A stretch of 64,000 nucleotides of DNA, taken from Pseudomonas serboccidentalis (GTDB taxonomy: Bacteria; Pseudomonadota; Gammaproteobacteria; Pseudomonadales; Pseudomonadaceae). The stretch spans positions 620,001 through 684,000 of the forward strand of contig NZ_CP101655.1 in assembly GCF_028830055.1 (NCBI RefSeq). The letters are read 5' to 3'. Both the position numbers and the translations under genes were made by a program. The notes beneath the pieces were generated by a model. It was given only the letters and a program-made list of their open reading frames with translations, was not told the DNA's origin and searched no databases. Of the stretch, positions 27,431-36,579 are shown one piece after another; position 1 is the first letter of the stretch; every line of letters begins with the position of its first letter.

Positions 27431-28077
27431 AGTGCTACCTGTTTGAGTTGAGATAAATGTCTGGTGAAACGCACTGCAACGAATCGATTGAGCGAGTCCA
27501 CCGACAGGCAATACCCGGACAGGCATTGGTGTTATCGGCAGGGCGATCAAGACTTCCATGTTGCAGGCGGCTACGGCACCAGATTAAAACTGACGCAGCA
27601 TCAGTTTCCTGTTTCAGCGAGTGCTGGATTTGCATGAATCATGCGCGTCAGCGCTGGCCGGGGCTGTCGGCGATTGGCATCGCGTCGGCGGGTGGCGGTC
27701 TCGGCGAATAAACCGGGCGCCACTGAGATGCATTATAGCGGTCGATTCGGGAATGACTATCTTTGCCAAGTTAAAAACGGTTCCGGATGTGTGATTGTTT
27801 TGTGACTGACGTTTTTTATCGGTAGTTGCAGTCGGGCCAAACCGTTATTGGCCCGGTGTTGTGTTTTTGGCGTCATTAAGTCGAACAACTAAGGATCGAT
27901 TCAGCGGCTCGACAAAGTTGAGAAAATATTTCCTGGAGGCCGAGCGCGGTCGCAGCAGGCGATTGCGATAATCGGTCGGCGGTTCGATAATCGCCCAATC
28001 TTGGCGCTCCGGCCCTTGTGCATCTGCCGGTGAGCCGCTTGTATAGCCATTGATCCGTGCCGGAAAAAGGACAAGAA
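27431..28077. promoter_or_regulatory. Intergenic region upstream of pcaR with PcaR-like boxes
   Basis: 647 bp. Near the pcaR end, the motif CGATAATCG occurs twice, at 27966-27974 and 27985-27993, spaced two helical turns apart; the second lies within GTTCGATAATCGCCC (27982-27996), which resembles the PcaR box GTTCGATAATCGCAC known from the P. putida pcaIJ promoter. This suggests autoregulation. A short dyad AAACTGA/TCAGTTT lies at 27587-27607. No other gene is convincing. Confidence 0.65.
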
Positions 28078-28920
28078 ATGAACGATCAAATGCGCAACTC
28101 CTTCACCTCCGTGGCGCCGCCGATCGTCGCTTCACCGGCCAAGCGTATTCAGGCGCTGACGGGCGACCCGGATTTCATGACCTCGCTGGCCCGTGGCCTG
28201 GCGGTGGTGCAGGCGTTTCAGGAGCGCAAGCGGCACCTGACCATCGCACAGATCAGCCACCGCACGGAAATTCCCCGCGCTGCCGTGCGCCGTTGCCTGC
28301 ATACGTTGATCAAACTGGGTTACGCCACCACCGATGGCCGCACGTACTCGCTGCTGCCCAAAGTGCTGACCCTCGGCCACGCGTATCTGTCCTCGACGCC
28401 GCTGGCGGTTTCCGCCCAGCCGTACCTCGACCGCATGAGCGAGCAACTGCACGAGGCCTGTAACATGGCGACGCTTGAAGGCGACGACATTCTTTATATC
28501 GCCCGTTCGGCGACCACCCAACGGTTGATCTCGGTGGACCTGTCGGTGGGCGGGCGTCTGCCGGCCTATTGCACGTCGATGGGCCGCATCTTGCTGGCGG
28601 CGCTGGACGACACCTCGCTGCGCGAATACCTCGACCATGCCGAACTGGTGGCCAAGACCAGCCGCACGCTGCACACCCCGCAATCCTTGCTCGAATGCCT
28701 GCAGGAAGTGCGGCAGCAGGGCTGGTGCATCGTCGATCAGGAACTGGAACAGGGCCTGCGTTCGATTGCGGTGCCGGTCTACGACGCCTCGGGCCAAGTG
28801 GTTGCGGCGCTGAATGTCAGCACCCATGCCGGTCGCGTCAGCCGCACCGAGCTGGAACAACGCTTCCTGCCGGGCCTGCTCAGTGCCAGTCGCGACCTCA
28901 GCGCGCAGTTGTTTGCCTGA
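28078..28920 (+). CDS. pcaR: IclR-family regulator of the protocatechuate pathway, PcaR
   Basis: 280 aa from the ATG at 28078, preceded by AAGGAC. After a variable start comes the conserved block VASPAKRIQALTGDPDF, then an IclR winged helix (about 45-110) with LTIAQISHRTEIPRAAVRRC. The IclR effector domain (about 115-275) has YCTSMGRILLAALDD and VDQELEQGLRSIAVPVYD. PcaR binds beta-ketoadipate and activates the pca genes for 4-hydroxybenzoate uptake and beta-ketoadipate degradation. The gene heads the pca cluster and its own promoter carries PcaR-like boxes. Confidence 0.97.
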   Translation: MNDQMRNSFTSVAPPIVASPAKRIQALTGDPDFMTSLARGLAVVQAFQERKRHLTIAQISHRTEIPRAAVRRCLHTLIKLGYATTDGRTYSLLPKVLTLGHAYLSSTPLAVSAQPYLDRMSEQLHEACNMATLEGDDILYIARSATTQRLISVDLSVGGRLPAYCTSMGRILLAALDDTSLREYLDHAELVAKTSRTLHTPQSLLECLQEVRQQGWCIVDQELEQGLRSIAVPVYDASGQVVAALNVSTHAGRVSRTELEQRFLPGLLSASRDLSAQLFA

Positions 28921-28928
28921 GGAAGCTG

Positions 28929-28960
28929 TTCGATAAACGCACAGTGTTGCGTTTATCGAA
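28929..28960. promoter_or_regulatory. PcaR-like operator between pcaR and pcaK
   Basis: A perfect inverted repeat: TTCGATAAACGCA (28929-28941) and TGCGTTTATCGAA (28948-28960) with a 6-bp spacer. The half resembles the PcaR box. It lies 9 bp after the pcaR stop and about 255 bp before the pcaK start; as a strong dyad it could also act on the end of the pcaR transcript. Confidence 0.7.
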
Positions 28961-29214
28961 TTGACGCTAAAACCCTCGGATCATTAATGTCGCGGCAGCG
29001 TCATCCGGCGCTGATGCGAATGAGCCTGCCGGATTGTCGACTCCCATAATAATGACAAGAGGCAACTCACCATGCGCATGCTCCCCGACTGTCTCAGCCC
29101 CATTCTCTGTTGCCGGATTCACCGCAACGCCTGATCCAGACCTTCTATTCTTGTGACCGTGCCGCTCGTTGGCCGGCCGCTGTTCGACTGCGTTTTTTGC
29201 GTGGAATAAAAATA

Positions 29215-30561
29215 ATGAACCAGCCTCAGTCCGCTGTAGGTAACTGCCTCGACGTGCAGACCTTCATCAATGCCCAACCGATCTCGCGCTATCAGTGGCG
29301 GGTGGTGATCCTGTGTTTCCTGATTGTGTTTCTCGATGGCCTCGACACCGCGGCGATGGGGTTCATCGCCCCGGCGTTGTCTCAGGACTGGGGCATCGAC
29401 CGCGCCAGCCTCGGCCCGGTGATGAGCGCCGCGTTGATCGGCATGGTTTTCGGCGCACTGGGTTCCGGCCCTCTGGCTGACCGCTTCGGGCGCAAAGTCG
29501 TGCTGGTTGGTGCCGTCCTATTGTTTGGCGCCTTCAGCCTGGCCTCGGCGTACAGCACCAACGTCGAACAACTGCTGGTGCTGCGCTTCCTCACCGGCCT
29601 TGGGCTGGGCGCCGGCATGCCCAACGCCACCACGCTGCTCTCGGAATACACCCCGGAGCGCAAGAAGTCGTTGCTGGTGACCAGCATGTTCTGCGGCTTC
29701 AACCTCGGGATGGCCGGTGGCGGCTTCATTTCGGCGAAGCTGATCCCGGCGTTCGGCTGGCACAGCCTGTTGCTGATCGGCGGGATCCTGCCGTTGATCC
29801 TCGCCGTGGTGTTGCTGTTCTGGTTGCCGGAATCGGCGCGCTACCTGGTGGTGCGCAATCGCGGCACTGACAAAGTACGCAAGACCTTGTCACCGATCGA
29901 TCCGGTTGCCGTGGCGCAGGCGTCGAGTTTCAGCGTGCCGGAGCAGAAAACCGTCAAGGCGCGCAACGTGTTCGCGGTGATTTTCTCCGGCACCTACAGC
30001 GCTGGCACCTTGTTGTTGTGGCTGACCTACTTCATGGGCCTGGTCATCGTGTACCTGCTGACCAGCTGGCTGCCGACCCTGATGCGCGACAGTGGCGCGA
30101 GCATGGAGCAGGCGGCGTTCATTGGCGCGCTGTTCCAGTTCGGCGGGGTGTTGAGCGCGGTCGCGGTGGGCTGGGCGATGGACCGCTTCAATCCGCACAA
30201 GGTTATCGGCACGTTCTACCTGCTGGCCGGGGTGTTTGCCTACGCGGTGGGGCAGAGCCTGGGCAACATCACCTTGCTCGCAACCTTGGTGCTGGTGGCC
30301 GGGATGTGCGTCAACGGCGCGCAATCGGCAATGCCGTCGCTGGCGGCGCGGTTTTATCCGACCCAGGGTCGGGCGACCGGTGTGTCGTGGATGCTCGGGA
30401 TTGGTCGCTTCGGCGCGATTCTCGGGGCGTGGATGGGCGCGACGTTGCTGGGCCTGGGCTGGAATTTCGAGCAGGTGCTGACGGCGCTGGTGATTCCAGC
30501 GGCTTTGGCGACGACGGCGGTGGTGATCAAGGGCATGGTCAGTCATGCGGATGCCACCTGA
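29215..30561 (+). CDS. pcaK: 4-hydroxybenzoate/protocatechuate MFS transporter PcaK
   Basis: 448 aa from the ATG at 29215, where the sequence MNQPQSAVGNCLDVQTFI matches recalled PcaK proteins; longer frames upstream are not family sequence. It is an aromatic acid:H+ symporter: helix 1 has FLIVFLDGLDTAAMGFIAPAL with the essential DGxDT motif, loop 2-3 has GPLADRFGRK, and loop 8-9 has GWAMDRFNPHK. PcaK imports 4-hydroxybenzoate and protocatechuate and contributes to chemotaxis in P. putida. A half PcaR-like site GTTCGACTGCG lies at 29182. It is followed by a REP pair before pcaI. Confidence 0.97.
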   Translation: MNQPQSAVGNCLDVQTFINAQPISRYQWRVVILCFLIVFLDGLDTAAMGFIAPALSQDWGIDRASLGPVMSAALIGMVFGALGSGPLADRFGRKVVLVGAVLLFGAFSLASAYSTNVEQLLVLRFLTGLGLGAGMPNATTLLSEYTPERKKSLLVTSMFCGFNLGMAGGGFISAKLIPAFGWHSLLLIGGILPLILAVVLLFWLPESARYLVVRNRGTDKVRKTLSPIDPVAVAQASSFSVPEQKTVKARNVFAVIFSGTYSAGTLLLWLTYFMGLVIVYLLTSWLPTLMRDSGASMEQAAFIGALFQFGGVLSAVAVGWAMDRFNPHKVIGTFYLLAGVFAYAVGQSLGNITLLATLVLVAGMCVNGAQSAMPSLAARFYPTQGRATGVSWMLGIGRFGAILGAWMGATLLGLGWNFEQVLTALVIPAALATTAVVIKGMVSHADAT

Positions 30562-30578
30562 TATCGCGGTGTAAGCCG

Positions 30579-30654
30579 AAAAGATCGCAGCCTTCGGCAG
30601 CTCCTGCAAGGGACGAATTCCAAATGTAGGAGCTGCCGCAGGCTGCGATCTTTT
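30579..30654. repeat. Paired REP-like palindrome (class B, hybrid)
   Basis: The left arm reads AGATCGCAGCCTTCGGCAGC while the right arm is the complement of the CCTGCGGCAGC variant, so the pair is made of two subtypes with one mismatch in the stem. It lies in the pcaK-pcaI gap. Confidence 0.85.
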
Positions 30655-30689
30655 GCTGACGATACGAAACGATAGGGAAGCAACAATCT

Positions 30690-30725
30690 GTTCGATAAAC
30701 GAACACTCAGTCGATTATCGGATTG
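30690..30725 (+). promoter_or_regulatory. PcaR-like operator before pcaI
   Basis: GTTCGATAAACGAAC (30690-30704) followed by an inverted half TCGATTATCGGATTG (30711-30725). This closely resembles the pcaIJ promoter arrangement of P. putida, where PcaR binds across the -35 and -10 elements. It lies about 100 bp upstream of the pcaI start. Confidence 0.8.
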
Positions 30726-30823
30726 TTTGGCGATTTTCAGCGGCTTAATCTGCAGTGACTCCGGCGCTGAACCTCGCGCCTTTTTATCACTGGCGATTCA
30801 CTACAAAAACGGGAGCCTGCTCC

Positions 30824-31681
30824 ATGGCTGAGATCCTTTCGCTGCACGACGCGGTGAAGCAATTCGTCAACGACGGCGACACCGTCGCGCTCGAAGGCTT
30901 CACTCACCTGATCCCTACGGCGGCAGGTCATGAAATCATTCGTCAGGGCAAGAAAGATCTGACCCTGGTGCGGATGACGCCTGACCTGATCTACGACCAA
31001 CTGATCGGTGCCGGTTGTGCACGCAAGCTGATCTTTTCCTGGGGCGGCAACCCGGGTGTGGGTTCGCTGCACCGTCTGCGCGATGCGGTCGAGAAGCAAT
31101 GGCCGCATGCGCTGGAGATCGAAGAGCACAGCCACGCCGACCTGGCCAATGCCTACGTCGCCGGCGCTTCCGGCCTGCCATTCGCTGTGCTGCGGGCCTA
31201 CGCCGGCTCCGACCTGCCGAAGGTCAATCCGCTGATCAAGTCCGTGACCTGCCCGTTCACCGGTGAAGTGCTGGCGGCAGTGCCGTCGGTGCGTCCGGAC
31301 GTCACCGTGATCCACGCGCAGAAAGCCGACCGCCAAGGCAACGTGTTGCTGTGGGGCATTCTCGGGGTGCAGAAAGAAGCCGCGCTGGCGGCCAAGCGCT
31401 GCATCGTCACCGTCGAGGAAATCGTCGACAACCTCAACGCGCCGATGAACGCCTGCGTGCTGCCGACCTGGGCCCTGAGCGCGGTCTGCCACGTACCCGG
31501 CGGCGCGCATCCGTCCTACGCCCATGGTTACACCGAGCGCGACAATCGTTTCTATCAGGCGTGGGACCCGATCGCTCGCGACCGTGAGACGTTTACCGCG
31601 TGGATCAACGAATACATCCACGGCTGCGCTGACTTCAGCGAGTTCCAGGCCAAGTTGGCTGCTGCTTCGGAGGCCAAGTAA
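30824..31681 (+). CDS. pcaI: 3-oxoadipate CoA-transferase subunit A, PcaI
   Basis: 285 aa from the ATG at 30824, preceded by GGGAG; the upstream extension lacks family sequence. It begins MAEILSLHDAVKQFVNDGDT and contains the CoA-transferase I motifs EGFTHLIPTAAGHE and FSWGGNPGVGS. With PcaJ it transfers CoA from succinyl-CoA to beta-ketoadipate. The stop overlaps the start of pcaJ by one base (TAATG), so the two subunits are made together. Confidence 0.96.
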   Translation: MAEILSLHDAVKQFVNDGDTVALEGFTHLIPTAAGHEIIRQGKKDLTLVRMTPDLIYDQLIGAGCARKLIFSWGGNPGVGSLHRLRDAVEKQWPHALEIEEHSHADLANAYVAGASGLPFAVLRAYAGSDLPKVNPLIKSVTCPFTGEVLAAVPSVRPDVTVIHAQKADRQGNVLLWGILGVQKEAALAAKRCIVTVEEIVDNLNAPMNACVLPTWALSAVCHVPGGAHPSYAHGYTERDNRFYQAWDPIARDRETFTAWINEYIHGCADFSEFQAKLAAASEAK

Positions 31682-32460
31682 TGACTTACACCACCAATGA
31701 AATGATGACCGTCGCCGCGGCCCGTCGCCTGAAGAACGGCTCGGTGTGCTTCGTCGGCATCGGCTTGCCGTCGAAAGCGGCGAACCTGGCGCGTCTGACC
31801 TCATCGCCGGACGTGGTGCTGATCTACGAATCCGGCCCGATTGGTGCCAAGCCGAGCGTGCTGCCGCTGTCCATTGGTGACGGCGAACTGGCGGAAACCG
31901 CAGATACCGTGGTGCCGACCGGTGAGATTTTTCGCTACTGGCTGCAGGGCGGGCGCATCGACGTCGGTTTTCTCGGCGCCGCGCAGGTTGACCGTTTTGG
32001 CAACATCAACACCACCGTGGTCGGCGACTATCACTCGCCGAAAGTGCGTCTGCCGGGTGCCGGTGGCGCGCCGGAAATCGCCGGTTCGGCGAAGAGCGTG
32101 TTGATCATTCTTAAACAGTCGGCGCGTTCGTTCGTCGACAAGCTCGACTTCATTACCTCGGTCGGACACGGCGAGGGCGGCGATTCGCGCAAGCGTCTGG
32201 GCCTGCCGGGTGCCGGGCCGGTCGGGATCATCACCGACCTGTGCATCATGGAGCCGGAAGCGGGCACCCATGAGTTCGTGGTCACTGCATTGCACCCCGG
32301 CGTGACCCGCGAGCAAGTGATCGCGGCCACCGGTTGGGCGATCCGTTTTGCTGACAATGTAGTCACCACCGCCGAGCCGACCGAGGTCGAGTTGACCGCG
32401 CTGCGCGATCTGGAAGCGCGCACCGCCGCGGCCCACGGCCAGGCACCGGGAGAAGCTTGA
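31681..32460 (+). CDS. pcaJ: 3-oxoadipate CoA-transferase subunit B, PcaJ
   Basis: 259 aa. The N-terminus (MMTVAAARRLKNGSVCFVGIGLPS) and the catalytic-Glu region in VLIYESGPIGAKP fit the small subunit of class I CoA-transferases. GHGEGGDSRKRLGLPGAGP follows in the C-terminal half. It forms the active enzyme with PcaI. The stop codon overlaps the pcaF start (TGATG), continuing the coupled operon. Confidence 0.96.
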   Translation: MTYTTNEMMTVAAARRLKNGSVCFVGIGLPSKAANLARLTSSPDVVLIYESGPIGAKPSVLPLSIGDGELAETADTVVPTGEIFRYWLQGGRIDVGFLGAAQVDRFGNINTTVVGDYHSPKVRLPGAGGAPEIAGSAKSVLIILKQSARSFVDKLDFITSVGHGEGGDSRKRLGLPGAGPVGIITDLCIMEPEAGTHEFVVTALHPGVTREQVIAATGWAIRFADNVVTTAEPTEVELTALRDLEARTAAAHGQAPGEA

Positions 32461-33662
32461 TGCGTGACGTGTATATCTGCGACGCGATTCGTACCCCCAT
32501 CGGCCGTTTCGGCGGTGGACTGTCCGCCGTACGCGCTGACGATCTGGCCGCCGTGCCGATCAAGGCGCTGATGGAACGCAATCCCTCGGTGGACTGGAAC
32601 GCGATCGACGAAGTATTCCTCGGCTGTGCCAACCAGGCCGGCGAAGACAACCGCAACGTGGCGCGCATGGCGCTGCTGCTGGCCGGCCTGCCGGACAGCG
32701 TGCCGGGCGTGACCCTCAACCGTCTCTGCGCTTCGGGCATGGACGCGATTGGCACGGCATTCCGCGCGATTGCCAGCGGCGAGATGGAGCTGGCGATTGC
32801 CGGCGGCGTCGAGTCGATGTCCCGCGCACCGTTCGTGATGGGCAAGGCTGATGCGGCGTTCTCGCGCAACATGAAACTGGAAGACACCACCATCGGCTGG
32901 CGTTTCATCAATCCGTTGATGAAGGCGCAGTACGGTGTCGATGCGATGCCACAAACCGGCGACAACGTCGCCGACGACTATAAAGTGTCGCGCGCCGATC
33001 AGGACGCTTTCGCCCTGCGCAGCCAGCAACGCACTGCCGCCGCGCAGGCGGCGGGCTACTTCGCCGAGGAAATCGTCGAAGTGCGGATCGCCCACAAGAA
33101 AGGCGAAACCGTGGTCAGCCAGGACGAACATCCACGCGCAGACACGACGATTGAAGCGCTGAGCAAACTGAAACCGGTCAACGGCCCGGACAAGACCGTC
33201 ACCGCCGGCAACGCCTCCGGGGTCAACGACGGTGCGGCTGCGCTGATTCTCGCTTCTGCCGACGCGGTGAAGAAACACGGCCTGACCGCCCGCGCCAAAG
33301 TGCTCGGTATGGCCAGCGCCGGCGTCGCGCCACGCGTCATGGGCATCGGCCCGGTGCCGGCGGTGCGCAAACTGATCGAGCGTCTCGGCGTGGCGGTCAG
33401 CGATTTCGATGTGATCGAACTCAACGAAGCCTTTGCCAGCCAGGGTTTGGCGGTGCTGCGCGAACTGGGGCTGGCCGACGATGCGGCACAGGTCAACCCG
33501 AACGGTGGCGCGATTGCCCTGGGTCACCCGTTGGGCATGAGCGGCGCGCGGCTGGTGCTGACCGCGTTGCATCAGCTGGAAAAGACTGGCGGCAAGAAAG
33601 GTCTGGCGACGATGTGCGTCGGAGTAGGGCAGGGTCTGGCCCTGGCGATCGAACGCGTCTGA
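32460..33662 (+). CDS. pcaF: 3-oxoadipyl-CoA thiolase PcaF
   Basis: 400 aa from the ATG at 32460, which overlaps the pcaJ stop. A thiolase with nucleophile Cys90 in LNRLCASGMDA, GGVESMSRAP, the NEAFA motif, and catalytic His and second Cys in GGAIALGHPLGMSG and GLATMCVGVGQG. It begins MRDVYICDAIRTPIGRFGG, the usual PcaF start. It cleaves beta-ketoadipyl-CoA to acetyl-CoA and succinyl-CoA, the last step of the pathway. Confidence 0.97.
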   Translation: MRDVYICDAIRTPIGRFGGGLSAVRADDLAAVPIKALMERNPSVDWNAIDEVFLGCANQAGEDNRNVARMALLLAGLPDSVPGVTLNRLCASGMDAIGTAFRAIASGEMELAIAGGVESMSRAPFVMGKADAAFSRNMKLEDTTIGWRFINPLMKAQYGVDAMPQTGDNVADDYKVSRADQDAFALRSQQRTAAAQAAGYFAEEIVEVRIAHKKGETVVSQDEHPRADTTIEALSKLKPVNGPDKTVTAGNASGVNDGAAALILASADAVKKHGLTARAKVLGMASAGVAPRVMGIGPVPAVRKLIERLGVAVSDFDVIELNEAFASQGLAVLRELGLADDAAQVNPNGGAIALGHPLGMSGARLVLTALHQLEKTGGKKGLATMCVGVGQGLALAIERV

Positions 33663-33699
33663 CGCAACGCGTCGACTGATAAGAACAGAGGAAAGCGAA

Positions 33700-34404
33700 A
33701 TGACTGACAAGCCTGGCTACCGTCGTCCGCAGGAAGGCACCCAGCCCGAGTACCTGCACCCGACGTATCAATCCACCAACCTGCGCTCGCCGTCCAAGCC
33801 GTTGGTGTTTCTGCCGCATTCGTTGTCGGAGATCACCGGCCCGACCATCGGTGCCGAACGCGTCGCCGACAAGGATAACGACCTGACCGCGCAGCACGAC
33901 GGCGAACCGTTGGGCGAACGGATCATCATTCACGGCCGTGTGCTCGACGAAAACGGCCTGCCGGTGCCGGGGATTCTGGTGGAGATCTGGCAGGCCAACG
34001 CCGCCGGCCGCTACAACCACAAACGTGACCTGCACGACGCACCGCTGGACCCGAACTTCACCGGCACCGGCCGCACCGTGACCGACGCCGACGGCTGGTA
34101 TCAGTTCCAGACCATCAAGCCCGGCGCCTATCCGTGGGGCAACCACCACAACGCATGGCGCCCGGCGCACATCCACTTTTCGCTGTTCGGGCCGAGCATT
34201 CTCACGCGTCTGGTGACGCAGATGTATTTCCCCGGCGACCCGTTGCTGGCCTACGACCCGATCTACAACTGCGTGCCGGACACCTGCGCCAAGGAACGTC
34301 TGATCGCCGCTTTCGATCTGGAAAAAACCATTCCGTCCTACGCCCTCGGCTATCGCTGGGACATCGTCTTGCGCGGCCGCGATGCCACGCCGATGGAGAA
34401 ATAA
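33700..34404 (+). CDS. pcaH: Protocatechuate 3,4-dioxygenase beta subunit PcaH
   Basis: 234 aa. The four non-heme Fe(III) ligands are in place: Tyr105 (GRYNHKRD), Tyr144 (GAYPWGN), His157 and His159 (PAHIHFS), matching the P. putida enzyme with a 3-residue shift. PcaH with PcaG opens protocatechuate between its hydroxyls to beta-carboxy-cis,cis-muconate. A ribosome site GAGGAAAG precedes the ATG. The 37-bp gap after pcaF has no obvious promoter, so it may be read through from pcaIJF. Confidence 0.97.
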   Translation: MTDKPGYRRPQEGTQPEYLHPTYQSTNLRSPSKPLVFLPHSLSEITGPTIGAERVADKDNDLTAQHDGEPLGERIIIHGRVLDENGLPVPGILVEIWQANAAGRYNHKRDLHDAPLDPNFTGTGRTVTDADGWYQFQTIKPGAYPWGNHHNAWRPAHIHFSLFGPSILTRLVTQMYFPGDPLLAYDPIYNCVPDTCAKERLIAAFDLEKTIPSYALGYRWDIVLRGRDATPMEK

Positions 34405-34405
34405 G

Positions 34406-34972
34406 ATGACGCTGACTGCCACCACGTCCCACACCGTCGGGCCGTATTACCACATCGGCCTGACCTGGCTGAACCGCGAAAACCTTGCGGTCGAACAAAC
34501 CCTCGGCGAGCGCGTGGCGATCACCGGCCAAGTCGTTGACGGCAATGGCGATGTGGTCAACGACGCGATGCTCGAAGTCTGGCAGGCCAACGCCGCCGGC
34601 AAGTACGCGCACCCGGAAGACGAGCAGGACAAACCGCTGGACCCGCATTTCGAAGGGTTCGGCCGGGTGCCGGTGGACGCTGAAGGGCGTTTCCGTTTCA
34701 CCACGATCAAACCGGGCACGGTCGAAGGCCTGAAGGGCTCGACCCAGGCGCCGCATCTGGTGGTGCTGGTGTTTGCCCGTGGCCTGGTCAAGCACTTGCT
34801 CACGCGGATCTACTTTGAAGGCGAGTCGGCGAACGTTGATGATCCGTTGCTGGAGTGTGTACCGGCTGAACGTCGCAGCACATTGCTGGCCAAGCCGGAC
34901 GCCTCGGGTGTTTACCAGTGGAATGTGGTTCTGCAGGGGACTGATGCAGAGACGGTGTTCTTCGATTACTGA
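34406..34972 (+). CDS. pcaG: Protocatechuate 3,4-dioxygenase alpha subunit PcaG
   Basis: 188 aa from the ATG at 34406, one base after the pcaH stop. MTLTATTSHTVGPYYHIGLT matches PcaG, the non-iron subunit of the dioxygenase, which has the same beta-sandwich fold (EVWQANAAGKYAHPED). It lacks the HxH ligand pair of PcaH, as expected. It pairs with PcaH and precedes a class C repeat pair. Confidence 0.96.
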   Translation: MTLTATTSHTVGPYYHIGLTWLNRENLAVEQTLGERVAITGQVVDGNGDVVNDAMLEVWQANAAGKYAHPEDEQDKPLDPHFEGFGRVPVDAEGRFRFTTIKPGTVEGLKGSTQAPHLVVLVFARGLVKHLLTRIYFEGESANVDDPLLECVPAERRSTLLAKPDASGVYQWNVVLQGTDAETVFFDY

Positions 34973-35004
34973 TTCAGCACAAAATCCTGGATCAGGAATC
35001 AACT

Positions 35005-35136
35005 TGTGGCGAGGGGGCTTGCCCCCGTCGGCTTGCGAAGCGAGCCTGAAACCTGCAAACGCATGTTGTCAGATGAATTGAGTGTGCTGGTTCGGCGACT
35101 GCTGCGCAGCCGTACGGGGGCAAGCCCCCTCGCCAC
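35005..35136. repeat. Inverted repeat of a third family (class C)
   Basis: Left arm TGTGGCGAGGGGGCTTGCCC and its complement at the right end enclose about 85 bp. Each arm itself folds on GGGGGCTTGCCCCC. This family differs from classes A and B and appears once in the window, between pcaG and pcaT. Confidence 0.85.
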
Positions 35137-35237
35137 AGGTCTGCGGTCTACAAGGGAACTGTGTTGGATGTATTCGTGGAACGGGAGTGTTGCGAAGTGT
35201 GTCTAGACTCTCACCTGTCCCCTCAGAGTAAAAAACA

Positions 35238-36533
35238 ATGACAACTACCACCGCTCATTACACCGGCGAAGAGCGCAGCAAGCGCATCTTCGCCATTGTC
35301 GGTGCTTCGTCCGGCAACCTCGTCGAATGGTTCGACTTCTATGTCTACGCCTTCTGCGCGATCTATTTCGCCCCGGCGTTCTTCCCCTCCGATAACCCCA
35401 CGGTGCAACTGGTCAACACGGCCGGGGTGTTCGCTGCCGGGTTCCTGATGCGCCCGATTGGGGGCTGGATCTTCGGTCGGCTGGCGGACAAGAAGGGCCG
35501 CAAGACCTCGATGATGATTTCGGTGCTGATGATGTGCTTCGGTTCGTTGCTCATCGCCTGCCTGCCGACCTATTCCAGCATCGGTGTCTGGGCGCCGCTG
35601 CTGTTGCTGTTCGCGCGGCTGCTGCAAGGTTTGTCGGTGGGCGGCGAGTACGGCACCACAGCGACCTACATGAGTGAAGTCGCGCTCAAGGGCCAGCGCG
35701 GGTTCTTCGCCTCGTTCCAGTACGTGACCCTGATCGGCGGACAACTGCTGGCGGTGTCGCTGGTGGTGATCCTGCAACAGTTCCTCAGCGAAGACGAACT
35801 GCGCGCCTACGGTTGGCGGATTCCGTTTGTGGTCGGTGCGGTGGCGGCGGTGATTTCGCTGTTCCTGCGGCGTTCGCTGAAAGAAACCACCAGCAAGGAA
35901 ATGCGCGAGAACAAGGACGCCGGCAGCATCCGCGCGCTGTTTCGCGATCACAAGGCCGCGTTCATCACCGTGCTCGGTTACACCGCCGGTGGCTCGCTGA
36001 TTTTCTACACCTTCACCACTTACATGCAGAAGTACCTGGTGAACACCGCCGGCATGCACGCCAAGACCGCCAGCTACATCATGACCGGCGCGCTCTTCCT
36101 GTATATGTGCATGCAGCCACTGTTCGGCATGCTCGCCGACAAGATCGGCCGACGGAATTCGATGCTCTGGTTCGGCGCGCTCGGCACGCTGTTCACCGTA
36201 CCGATCCTGTTGAGCCTGAAAAGCGTCAGCAGCCCGATTCTGGCCTTTGTGCTGATCACCGTGGCGCTGGCGATCGTCAGTTTCTACACCTCGATCAGCG
36301 GCCTGGTGAAAGCCGAAATGTTCCCGCCTGAAGTGCGCGCCCTGGGCGTGGGACTGGCCTACGCGGTGGCGAATGCGATCTTCGGCGGTTCGGCCGAATA
36401 CGTGGCCCTGAGCCTGAAAGCCGGGGGCATGGAAAACGCCTTCTACTGGTACGTCACGGTGATGATGGCGGTGGCGTTCCTGTTCAGCCTGCGCTTGCCG
36501 AAACAGGCGGCGTACTTGCACCACGATCTCTAA
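35238..36533 (+). CDS. pcaT: MFS dicarboxylate transporter PcaT
   Basis: 431 aa, metabolite:H+ symporter type with 12 helices. [22 protein letters not shown] opens helix 1, loop 2-3 has [10 protein letters not shown], and [21 protein letters not shown] is the family signature. PcaT carries beta-ketoadipate or related dicarboxylates in P. putida, and its place between dioxygenase and cycloisomerase genes supports this. No strong ribosome site is visible before the ATG at 35238. Confidence 0.92.
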   Translation: MTTTTAHYTGEERSKRIFAIVGASSGNLVEWFDFYVYAFCAIYFAPAFFPSDNPTVQLVNTAGVFAAGFLMRPIGGWIFGRLADKKGRKTSMMISVLMMCFGSLLIACLPTYSSIGVWAPLLLLFARLLQGLSVGGEYGTTATYMSEVALKGQRGFFASFQYVTLIGGQLLAVSLVVILQQFLSEDELRAYGWRIPFVVGAVAAVISLFLRRSLKETTSKEMRENKDAGSIRALFRDHKAAFITVLGYTAGGSLIFYTFTTYMQKYLVNTAGMHAKTASYIMTGALFLYMCMQPLFGMLADKIGRRNSMLWFGALGTLFTVPILLSLKSVSSPILAFVLITVALAIVSFYTSISGLVKAEMFPPEVRALGVGLAYAVANAIFGGSAEYVALSLKAGGMENAFYWYVTVMMAVAFLFSLRLPKQAAYLHHDL

Positions 36534-36579
36534 ACCGATGTGCGCGGGCCGTGCAGGCCCGCGCCGGCAAGGACTGTTT

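Noticed and set aside
27457..27711. 84-aa plus-strand frame upstream of pcaR
   Set aside because: No ribosome site, low-quality composition, and it overlaps the leader region of the small GTG-start gene on the other strand.
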